A stretch of 64,000 bases of DNA, taken from positions 310,001 through 374,000 of the forward strand of contig JAHLTZ010000026.1 of the NCBI GenBank assembly GCA_025786725.1. Direction: 5' to 3'. The stretch's first letter is position 1, and every line of letters starts with the position of its first letter. The notes below the pieces were generated by a model, which was not told where the DNA came from, did no database searches, and saw only the letters and a program-made list of their open reading frames with translations. The DNA is from Syncephalis fuscata. Its lineage: Eukaryota > Zoopagomycota > Zoopagomycetes > Zoopagales > Piptocephalidaceae. Positions 25,559 to 36,400 of this stretch are shown here, piece after piece. Made by a program: the position numbers and the translations under genes.

Positions 25559-26482
25559 TTATTCATCATCATCATCTTCTTCTTCTTCTTCTTCTTCTTC
25601 GTTATCGGATGCAAAGTGAATATGTTCGCGTTTCTGTTTGTATTTGCGTTTTTTCAATAACTTTCTTTGTTTAACTTTATCGGAATCGATTAGTTCAGAT
25701 AGTTCTATTGGCTGTTTATCTGTCTTCATAATTACTCCACTAACAGTGTTATTGATATGTGATGCCTTTCGTTTACGTCCATAATCGGTAGTTTGATGAG
25801 TGCCCATTAACATTTGTTGATTGGTGTTTATATGGATATCATTAGGATTAGACTGCATTTGGTGCTTTTCTTCTCTTAATCTATCTCTATAAGCAATATA
25901 CTCTTGTTTTAATTGTAGCCAGTCGTGCCTATATCGAATAGCTGGTTATAAATAGCTTTTTACACTTTACACCTTGCTTACTGGCTCATTATCCGTGTAT
26001 CGCTCAATTCTTTACGTAATGCTGCTAGTGATGAGGGCACCTCTGAGCTTTTACTAACTGAGACTTCATTGACTTGTAATTTATCTATTCAGTGATAAGT
26101 TATATATATATATATATATATATCTAATAACAATTGACTGTTCATTGTCTTACAAAGAGTTGTTTGAGATTGCAACTGGTCAATAAACTGTTTTGCTAAT
26201 AAAGCGTTTTTAAACTGAATAAAGCACCAGTCGCGTAAACGTCCTTGTTCATTACGTGGAAATTCAATACATTGAACTGTGTCTGTTCCTATAGCTGCTT
26301 CTACACTGTTACATATTTTCTCTTCAGTCTTCCAGGCTGTTGGTAATTGCTCCTATTACATAGATTGGCGTCTATTGGTATACTCAAGCTATTATTTATC
26401 TACCATCTCTTACCAGATACACACTGCCTGCAATTACCTCTTTATCTTCGTTTGTACTAATTAAAGTAGTAGCAGTAGACAT
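25559..26482 (-). CDS. RRM-type RNA-binding protein, weakly LARP7-like
   Basis: A small putative RNA-binding protein. Exon 1 starts MSTATTLIS and ends GSVYL; joined to EQLPTAWKTEEKICNSVE and RDWCFIQFKNALLAKQFID it reads like one RRM (RNP2-like GSVYLEQLP, RNP1-like WCFIQF). A linker follows (SLAALRKELSDTRIM), then HDWLQLKQEYIAYRDRL, a basic segment KQRKLLKKRKYKQKRE and an acidic Glu/Asp tail. The RRM and the W-x2-LK-x-EY segment recall LARP7, but no La motif is seen, so the name is only a suggestion. About four exons; the middle joins near 26,100-26,160 are uncertain. It is convergent with the lipid kinase. Confidence 0.5.
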
Positions 26483-26700
26483 GATTCATTAATAAAGGAT
26501 AGGTTGGAATATCAGTTAATTTCGATCAATAGTGGTGTTTGTTATGTTACTAATTAGTAAAAAGGATTTGGCTTAGGTGAAGTACATATTCAACCCAATA
26601 TTTTTTAGTTCAGTTTTCTATTGATACTGAAAAATACTATTATCATTACACTTATTATTTCATTTTAATTTCTGCGTAAAGCTTTAGTATGATTTATATG

Positions 26701-26884
26701 CTATAATAGTATAACGATTTTAGCTACAAACCAACAAACCATGATGTTAATAAATATATCGATCTGCACATTACTATAATTGCAACATACTACAGCGAAC
26801 TAGAACTGGCATATCATCCACCATGGCTATACTGGCTACAAAAGTCACGAGGATGATACAGATACCAACAATAAAGAGCTTCAT
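26701..26884 (-). CDS. Small secreted protein, paralogue of the locus at 59.3 kb
   Basis: The first exon (26,791-26,884) encodes MKLFIVGICIILVTFVASIA, a typical signal peptide, then MVDDMPVLVRC. It ends in phase 1 at a GTATGT donor. A plausible second exon, 26,701-26,723 after a TTTGTAG acceptor, adds CTKIVILL and a stop, giving about 38 residues. The exon-1 sequence and about 120 bases upstream match 59,245-59,460, so the two loci are duplicates including the promoter. Here no micro-exon chain is seen downstream, possibly because the RRM gene begins only 219 bases away. Function unknown; the second exon is tentative. Confidence 0.4.
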
Positions 26885-27886
26885 GGTGATACTGATTTAT
26901 TAAGACAAACAAGTAGAATAGACAATAGATTGTGGTGGTAGAAAGTAGTGTGTGTGGGTAATACTATTAGTTGCTTGTGTGTATTGTGTGTCCTATTTAA
27001 GTCTATGGCTATACTGGAATATCAATATAATGTATTGTATAAACTATATTGTTGATGCGCAATGTAAACCAATAGCAGCACATTTATATGATAGTTCGAG
27101 ACTTGCGTATGCCAATATATCGATGGCGCAATAGTATACAACCAAATCTTTGCTTTAACCTGTTCAACATTTACGCAGATGGCACAGTATTCTCAGCATC
27201 CGGTACATATGCGGTAGAATATATATGTAAACCTGTATCTTTTTACACAATTCAACTGTTTAATGAAAATGTGCATTGGTTCAGTAAAAACAGGAATAAT
27301 GTCTTTGTTGCCACTTTTACCAACTAGCTCAGTCTCCAACATTTGTATGCATACCAAACAGCGCACAGCACCAATGCAGTAACAATTCTGATGCGTTAGG
27401 ATATGGCCATTATCACAAAAACGAAAGATACCATTTAAAAAATGTATTGTTATAGTGTTAAATATACGAATAGTAACAGTTAGTACACTAGCATTATTTA
27501 AACAATTGACTAAAAAATAAATTAAATTAATATTATATAACGCTATCATGATGATTTATTAAAATAAAGCATTTAAAAGTTTTTAGCTAGTAAAATACTA
27601 GTCAGTGTAAATGTCACACAATTGGCATCTACTTACAATGCTTGAAATCTTTAACCGATCTTCATTTGTAAACGATTCATTTGATATTGATTGTTTTAAA
27701 ATTTGCTAAGCCATTGGTAATAATGCATCTAATAGCGTTGATATTGTTAACGGCTTTTGCGCTAATAGCTGGATTACTGTTGTTGGTAAAGCTGCTGTTT
27801 TAGACACTTCCTGAATTATTGCTGGTATTGACTCGCTTGTGTCATCTAATTGCAATATCTTTTTGTTGCTTTCTTGTGTTCTTCAA
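26885..27886. other. Intergenic stretch
   Basis: Holds the upstream region of the small secreted-protein gene. An open frame at 27,193-27,549 (minus) contains several Cys/His residues (RFCDNGHILTHQNCYCIGAV) but no accepted zinc-finger spacing, so I do not call it a gene. Confidence 0.4.
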
Positions 27887-30235
27887 CTAATTGTAGTCTG
27901 GCAGTTTTTTTGGTTGTTTAAAAAACCAAGAACTAGCCAACGCTTGATCCACCGTTAAACAAGTATTGCAATTGATATCGAGTAGATCAGGCATTAGCTC
28001 TTGACCTGTAATAATAGTAATAGCTGCTATTTACATCAATACTATTATATTTGTGTACTACCTTTATTTAAAAAATGATTTCATTGACCAGGAAAAGGTA
28101 GCGGTTCGGTTAAAAGCCTTATAATATATTGTTCACGCATTTTGCAAATACTACAAAAATGACTGCCTAAATAAATACTATATTAGCACAAATGCATATG
28201 CTGTTTATATGTGTCTACCTAATAGTAGAATGTGAAGTACTATACCAAGACTCCACATATCCACTTCTTTTCCATAACCCTCCTCAGCAAACTGCGAATT
28301 TAGCATGTTTTGCAAAAAAGGATTTAAATCAAGTATAGCTGCAACTATTTTGTCTTTAGATTTGGCCTTAAAATTATATCTGGAGCAGCAAATCCAGGTG
28401 TTCCACATGTGTCAATAAAATATGGTTTTTTTCGGTAAGCATCTGCACCAAACCAAAATCTGAGACTACTACAGTGGGATTGGTACAATGTTGCTTCAAG
28501 AGAAAAACATTCGGCTAACGTTAAAAAGTTAAATGCTGTTAAAAACAATATAATGTAACTTCTCTACTTACTTTGATGTCCAGTGATATTTAATTAATAT
28601 GCTGGTTATAGTAGTAATGTATATATTAATAGTTATGGTTATGTACTTACCCTAATGAACAATATTTCTATAATGAAGACACTAAATTTATATAAGCAGT
28701 GTATTATTGAATTTTAGTAAAAACTTACCTTTACTCCGTTCAGCAATTGCGTAAAAATGTACTTTGACTCTGTTTCAGACAGCGGTGCGTATCGCATGTA
28801 GTAGTCAAACAGATCACCACCGAGAGCATACTCAAAACCATATATGTATTTTTCTTGGTCACTCCAGTGTTCAAAAGCTGTACAACATTTTTGTGTCTTT
28901 AAAAAGGCTTTAACAATTTAATTTCTTGCCTTATATTATTGGGATTGTTGTCGTCCTCCAAATGCTTAATTCGATCATTGCTGACTATTTTAATAGCAAT
29001 AGGTGTATGATTGTTGCGCGTGTAACCTGAAATAACATATTCATACCTGCCGCTATTGTTCATATTTTAACAATGCAGTTAAATAGTATTAAAGACCTAC
29101 GGTGCAATTACTCTACTGCTCAAAACATACTTGTTTTAATTATCTTGATTACCAAAAGCGTTAAATTAATATAGTTACAATTGCAAACATTATACTTCAT
29201 CATACTCGTCGCTTTCATCGTCCTTATAAACTTGAATGGAAATCAGTGTGTATATATTGAAAGTAGCTAGTAATAACAGAAATTAGGCAGTTACTAGCAT
29301 GAAGAAACACTTACTAGGACATCCAGGTATACGGAAATAGCTATCAAAGTAATTCTCGCACGTATAATTTGGTTGAATTTTTTCGTCATTGACTATGGAA
29401 TTAATTAGTTGTTGCATGTAAAAATTATATTCGTGACCCACCAACTATTACAGAGTTGCTTATATTCTAAAATAAAAACATTAATATGAATACAGCTAGA
29501 CACAGTTGGCCTATCTGAAACTAAATAATATTGACAATCTAAATAACGATTGTTAGCTAGCATCATCAAAATGCTATTAAGATACAATCTATTACTTACA
29601 CGATATATACGAAAGTGTTTGGAACAAATGCGCTTTTCACTCAATACGTAGTCACTAAAATATGCAATAGATTGCTAACAGGTGATGCTATAATAAATCC
29701 ACACTATTTATCAAAGTAAATTACAACCGACTACACAATCTTTAAAATTACGAATGAAAAACTCTAAATAAACAGTTACAATTAATTTGTTTTGTTTAAA
29801 ATGCAATTATCTGTTTTTCATCATCAAATGCTTCAACCCACACAATTGTTCCTTCTTTTTCTCTTTGTCTAAACTGTCCCAACAGTGAACATTTTTGATA
29901 AACAACCCTTTCTCGCTGGAAATCCGATATTGCAGTTAAACCAGAATCAAATGGGATAAAAAAGCTGGAGGATAAGAGCATGAGATATCATTACCTACAA
30001 CAGAGACACTTGCGTGCATGAACGATGCTGGACTAGCAAAAGCAGAAACAAAACGCTGAGCTAATGCAGTAGTATTTGGAACATACGTTGGAGTAACGGT
30101 AGTAGATGTCGTCTTTTCTGCATTTCTGAAAGGTATTGGAGCTGACATGGATGCAGTATTTACGGCATAATCGTTTACATCTCTGTTAGTATTTACTACC
30201 AAATTAGATAAAGGCAGCTTATCAAAGGCAGACAT
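27887..30235 (-). pseudogene. Decayed FHA-kinase paralogue of the gene at 960-3354
   Basis: Fragments follow the same order as the intact FHA-kinase: MSAFDKLPLSNLV (start 30,235), TIVWVEAFDDEKQ (compare CWLEVYGEEPQ), SEKRICSKHFRIYR and VNDEKIQ (FHA-like), TPIAIKIVSNDRIK, RHKNVVQLLNT, FEYALGGDLFDYY, then DIK, PNVFLLKQ, VVVSDFGLVQ, CGTPGFAAPDIIL, KEVDMWSLGIVLH and DQALASSWFFKQ. Intron positions agree with the intact gene, including an 8-nt ACATCAAA exon at 28,572-28,579, but here its acceptor reads GG rather than AG. Breaks include a stop after KLLKPF, frameshifts near 28,850, 28,433 and 28,378, and a TGA near 28,088 where the paralogue has GGA. Some shifts could be sequence errors, but the stops and the lost acceptor point to real decay. 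Confidence 0.75.
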
Positions 30236-31820
30236 AAGTCGAGGCTAAACAACGTAAAATAGCTTTAAAAATAAAGTAAGACGTTTGTTTGTATAAGACG
30301 GCAATGAAATAAAATTATAATGGTTTAAATATTTTATTTTCTGTTAACCGAAAGCGCCAATACTATTACATTTGAATGACGCTTATTACAAAGTCTTAAA
30401 AAATGTATAGCCATCAATAGTGTGCATTATTTAGAAAACATCAACGCGTTGATAATAGTTCTAAAAACGGGTCTATTCAAACCAGCTCCATTTGTTAGTA
30501 CAGATGTATCTATTTTTTATCTTCACATGTTAATTGGCTCTAATTTAATCGCATTTCCAAGTGTCATATTAATTATTATTATCTAAGTGTCATGCAATTG
30601 ACAGCATTCTATACAAAACTCTTAATTTTTATTTTTAATTACAAAATACAACAAAGTATTGTCCAGTCTAAATATACTAATTTAAGCTATTGTTACAAGT
30701 TAAATTAATTTAATAATAATAATAATTTTTATCAAATTAATATTAGAACATTTGACTAAGCTACTACTACTATTTCTTTTCTCTTTTAGTTACTTGAGCA
30801 ATGTTACATCTTTTTATTACTGATGTTATAACAACATCATTTTTTAATGAATTAAAATCAAACTAAGTGTTGTAATAAGAAACAATAGCATCTATTGAGC
30901 TATTACAATTGTTGGTGTATATCCAATAATTAGATATGTACTTAATGCTTTTGTTTGTACATTTTTTGACTTTACATTTGAAAATACAACAACATCGTCT
31001 ACAATTGCCAATAAGCTTAAACCTGTCAACGGCAATCCTTAATTCTTTGATACTGGTAAATATGACCCCTTCAAACAGTTTGTTAAACATTGCAAGTGAT
31101 TGAAAGATGCAATTAGACTATTTCAGCTACTTGTGACACACTGTGACGATTAGCAATTTAATGGCTATCGTCTTGTTTACGCTTACTTCTATCGCCTAAG
31201 CATTAGTAACCACTAATTAATTGCTTACCTTGGTATAACACGGGCCTGATGCTATTATAACATAAACAATAAGTAATCATTCTTTTAATTATCGACTACC
31301 ACAGCTAAGCTTTAACAACTAAATAACACGTGCAACTAAAGCGGAGAAAAGAATATAGAGCCAAGGATATAGAAAGTGAACTAAAATCTTTAGTAATAAT
31401 TTAAAAACGGTGTATGTTTCAAATATCTCCTACTTATTTACTAAATTATTTACTTTGTTGTAATTAAATGTCAATCTTCAACATTTTGCTCTAGTTTTTG
31501 TTTCTTTATTTGGCTATATCAATTAAGTAATTTCTACTGTCTATTTAACTCAGCAAAGGCACAAGCTGTTTGTGATTGCAAATAGCAATTCTCCATGTGG
31601 CAGTAATTATTGCTTTAATGGTAAAAAGGCTGAGTTATATGGATATATATATGTATCTCCACACGTTCTTGATACTGAATAAGAGTTATCCAAAATTTTA
31701 AATATTTTTATAGTAATAGACAAAAAGAAGCTATTATAAAAGTCCATATTGGCGCCGCTGCTCTGCTCCAACTACTTTCCTCAATCTTTATTTTTACGCT
31801 AGCTCAATCAAAACGCCATC
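30236..31820. other. AT-rich intergenic stretch
   Basis: No secure gene. An open frame at 30,863-31,090 (minus) reads GVIFTSIKELRIAVDRF followed by several cysteines, faintly like the N-terminal zinc-binding part of MULE/FAR1-type transposases. At 31,233-31,255 (minus) a 23-nt segment sits between TAG and GTAAGC and could be an isolated exon. Neither is called as a gene. Confidence 0.4.
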
Positions 31821-32971
31821 ATGATATTTGGTATTCAAACCAATATTTACGCAACCACTGTTGTGCTACTTACAGCTCTAGCGGTCAGTAGCAATGCAGC
31901 CTCAATATATAGGCGTGACGATATCCAGCAAAGTAAGCTAGATATTCTATTTAATGTGCACTGGAGTTTACAGATTTTAGCAGGCAAATTCTTTGATCAG
32001 CCTATCAATACGCCCGACGCCTTTAAACAAAGCACACTTACCATAAACAAGGTTCTAGAAAGTAAGCATGGCATATCTTATGCCGAGGGGACCTATCAAG
32101 ACAAGCCTATCCGCATTGCTTGTGGAAACGATAATGATAACGCTGACGATCATGAGCTTTTGGTGCTCAAGGTATGTTCTGCGAAAAATACATCAGCAGC
32201 AGCCAAAGTTTTAAACCTGGCAACAATAGGATCTTAGGAAAGCCACTGCCATTTCACGTGCATCGGAACCCGGCTACAATTATCTTGCCTACCCAATACA
32301 CGACTTTAACATTAATGAAAATAAATGCTACATCACCTCAGCTCGATGCGATCACAAACTAAGCGATCAGAATGAAAAGAAACTAAGTCCATCAATTTTA
32401 TCCAATACAAAGCTTCCTATGCTAGGAACGCAATATTTGGAAGGTAGATATTGTTTGTACATTAATTTACAACACTAACTTATATTATCAGCACTTTATG
32501 CTTTACGTAGAATTGGATGGTCCTATGGCGATGCAGAGCCAGAGGGTAGGTTTTAATTATTAGTACATTATTAACCAGTAACTGATTTTATTAAATGCTA
32601 GACTTTTGTGTCAATGCCGATGAAAACGAAGGTTTGCAGCTTGTTGTTCGCAACTTTGAAAAGGCCGACTATTTAAAAATCTCGGGTACTCAAGGTGTTA
32701 GCGTCAAGCGCTTTGTTGAATTGGTGAACTGGCACACGATCTATCTGATTATGCTGACCAACAGCTTTATCAATGACTGGCTTTTTTCCGTAGGAGGATT
32801 AATTAAATCCCGTTACATTGTAACTGAAATTATGAATGAAAAGTACTATGGCCATATTTAAAAGAGACTGGCGATCAAACTTTAACCAAACCAACCGAGA
32901 CCAAGCCAGCATACCCGGCTATCTCGTCACCACCTAGTGCGCAATTAAAGGATGATCCTATTGGATATTAA
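31821..32971 (+). CDS. Secreted protein-kinase-like protein, probable pseudokinase
   Basis: A predicted secreted protein of about 300 residues in four exons. The signal peptide is MIFGIQTNIYATTVVLLTAL followed by AVSSNAAS. After a spliced join (LLVLK|DLRKATAISRASEPG, intron 32,172-32,229) comes a kinase-like C-lobe: ALYALRRIGWSYGDAEPEDF resembles the catalytic loop HxDxxxxN with Tyr for His and Asp for the final Asn, and VVRNFEKADY takes the place of DFG, with Asn for Asp. It would therefore bind ATP poorly or not at all. A stop at 32,860 interrupts the end; one extra base in the T run at 32,857-32,859 would continue to TGDQTLTKPTETKPAYP and a stop at 32,971. The cellular role is unknown; secretion suggests interaction with prey, host or substrate. 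Confidence 0.6.
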
Positions 32972-33436
32972 CTTAATTGCATGACCATCCAAGTGTACTG
33001 GTTGTAACGATGACCATTAAAATAAACCAATGAATTAACAAATAAAATGTGATTGAATAGATTTATTCTATCGATGTTACTAGTTACTTTACAGTGCACG
33101 TCACGACACCAGTCAGCTGTTGCCATTCATTTATTGCTTTCATCCTGCAGTTGATCACGAGGTGTGTTCAGCCGACTATAGCCACTTTTCTGTTTTATCA
33201 TCTTGTCTCTGCCAATTGAATTACCAAAGCTCAACTCTTTCTATTCCGCTACTGTAACCAATTGTTTGTTTTTATTTGACATTGGAACGTGTGTATACAA
33301 CCACGCAACGTGACGGTGCTAACACGCACCCAGCTTTTACAATTCAATCCACCCGACGCGTAAGTTAGGTAGTAGCAGGAATCCAGGTTATATAATAGCT
33401 GGTACAGCTGTTACCGAGGTAGTCAACGCAGCAATC
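32972..33436. other. Intergenic stretch
   Basis: Holds the 3' region of the secreted kinase-like gene and the promoter of the PI4-kinase gene. No further feature is seen. Confidence 0.6.
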
Positions 33437-36400
33437 ATGGAATGGTAAGTTCTCGCGCTAGATGACCGATGATTGGACGCAGTCTGATGTCAATACTGTA
33501 CTAGTATCAATTACAATCTATATGAAGATATTTTGCAAAGTATAGCAGAAACAACGCAGAAAAGCACTACGTCACAAGATGATTTGAGGAAAATACTGGT
33601 GCAATGTCCGGTTCTTGAAGGCGTTAACCTGACGATTTGATGGACGAAAATGGAGGGCGTCGTAACGAGGAAATTGTAAGTATATCAATAGGCTGGTCAT
33701 GAGTATTGAAGCTAATCATGTATAATGAATATGGAATTGAATGATTTAGACGCAGCGTGCCGGAAAAGCACTAGTGACACTAGCGCGTATGATTCCATCA
33801 GCACCAGCATCAGAGCAAGCACGTTTGGTTGATTATTTGCTAGAATTTCTACGCCAAATGCTAAGCTTTACATTTGAGGAACGACTTTATAAAGGTAAAC
33901 TAAAGATACTTAATAAACAAATGTCATATTTAACACAAAATCATTTTAGATAAAACGTTGATCGAGTCATTTACGCATGATTTGGTGGCCGAATTATTGT
34001 GCATTGCCATTAAATGTCCACAATTTGCAACGACGATTAGTCAAGAAGTTTGGAATTTTTGGAAGAGTTTTCAAGTGCACTGGCCCGAGATGATCTTGAC
34101 CGTACTTTTTGTATGATTATGCCATCATTGATCGGTCTATTGGACGCGATAGAGAAGACGGAATTTGTATTCCCTGACGAGTATTTCCGTCCATTGTTAG
34201 ACTTGAGTGGCAAGTTATTGCACACCTCCGTGCTGGACCGAGTACGTGAAGCTGTGCAAGCCGCGTTTGATCAACCGGAAGGATCGTACGCCTATCGTTT
34301 GGCCCGTGTCGCATTAAGAAATTGCAAACTATCTGGCAATTATTTAATTTTATGCTATTTACGCGTGATGAGTGCCTATCTAGCTAGACATCTTAATTTT
34401 GTATCGGATCAGTTTATGCCGCAAGCCGCCATGCTAATGACCGATCGATGGGCAGCTTTAAGTTCTCACGAAGCCGTATCAGCCCTTAGTGGTGGCGATG
34501 AAGCACATCGTGTGCTGCGTGGTGCTTATGTGATGGCCGGACAATATTTTAGTGATTTGTATACATTTGCAATTACACTACGTGATGAAGATAAGATTTG
34601 TAGTTCCGATTTATATGCCAGTGACATTATGAGTGTTAGTTTGGTAAGTAAAATAAACAGTAGTGCAGTTAATATAGTAACAATTGCATCACCACATAGA
34701 TGGTATCCACACTAAGCGCAGTCCATTTGCGCAATGTAGATGAGTCGCTTTTATCTAAGCTGGATTCTGTTCTTGTCAATGGTCCATTACGTATTGGCAA
34801 CTTTTCAGATACTATTCTTCATTCAGCTTGTTTGCAAGCATGTACGATCTTGGTTAAAAAGTTTGTATAGATTATAGATACTATTAATATAAATATTAAT
34901 GATATATATATCTATATTTATTGGGTCCTAGTTTCCGACAACTTCGAGAAAGAATCGGTGATTTAATGGCCAATGCTCTTGTATCTCCCGCTACTTCATG
35001 GCAAACTATGGATGATGTGGAAGTCACTGAACTACGTGACATGACAGTCAATGCACTAGGCTGTTGCATGAAAGTAGTCAATGTATGTTTACATTTATTC
35101 AAGTTAAAATTGGTTTAAATTAATTATATTATTATAATAATAATAATATTATTATTATTATAGGATACGGATGGTGATGAACGAGTTGTAGCACGTATCA
35201 ACATGCTATTAAATGCATTATATGCACTGGCTATAACGTCAGATAATGCTGAAGAAGACTATATCCGTCATCGTTTGGTCAGCGAGAGTATTGTATCGGC
35301 TATTGCCGGTATTGCCAGTATATTAAAAGATAATAAGGTAGGAGCGATTTAGATAGCCATAGCCAAGTGACCCAACATCTATATACATCTAGGTGACCGC
35401 TTTCTGTTTATCTATTCTATCACGCCGTCTGGGCAATCCAGTATCTCCATTAGATCCAGTTATTCTAGCAAAACTGGTCGATATTGCACTAGTAGCACCA
35501 GAAACTGTATTTGAAGAAGTGATCCATATGTTTACACATATTGGCAAACAGCGATCTTCATCAAAGAATGCCGCTATTACAGCTGCTGTAAGTAATGTGA
35601 TCCACTGTAAATACACAGTATATTAATCAATTGACTATAGGCACTTCAAAGCCAATTATCGTTAGCCAATCGCATTAATTCACGACCTGATTTATATGAA
35701 GCACTTTTAAAGTCTTTATTAAATCAATTTAACGAGAAAGGCGTCATGATCCAACAAATGATACAAGACAGTGGCAAGAACCAGCAAATGTCATCACTGG
35801 CGGCAGAATTGGGCGTTCTCCTTCCAGTGCTTCATGCTTTAATTAGCCATGATGATTTTGATGAAAAGTTGCTGCATAAACAAGAGGCAGCCGCACTTAT
35901 GCGCAACGTCTGGTTCCATTGTGTACTCTTTGGATTCTGTCACGAACCCGCCTGGTTACGCGAATGGGGCGATGCTCTAAGAGGTATTGCTATGAAGACG
36001 CCATTATTAGTACCACCTAGTGCGGCTGCCTATTTAGATGAAGAAATAGCACTTAATTCAGTACTGCGTCGAGGATTCTCCGATCAAGTAAGTCGTAACA
36101 ATAAGCCATAATAGCTATAACCAACCATTACTGTAGATTATTCAAGCTTTACGCAATAATCTAGCATTGATTCTATCTGAACCACCATCAGCACTTCGTC
36201 AATTATCATTTGGACATCATATGTTTTTATTGGCTGTTTACTACATGGAACTATTCCGTGCACAGTCTGGTTCTTGTTCTCATGTATTTAAATACTTTGA
36301 AATACCCGGCGTTAATGAAAATAGATTGGCTCCCTATTTACGTACCATTTCCGATAAAATACTTGAAGCGTTTATCGATACGCAAATGCAACAAGCCGAC

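Noticed and set aside
27193-27549. 118-codon open frame with several Cys and His
   Set aside because: No accepted RING or other zinc-finger spacing and AT-driven composition; likely chance.
30863-31090. Possible MULE/FAR1-like zinc-binding fragment
   Set aside because: The cysteine spacing and hydrophobic pattern are only suggestive, and no transposase core is seen nearby.
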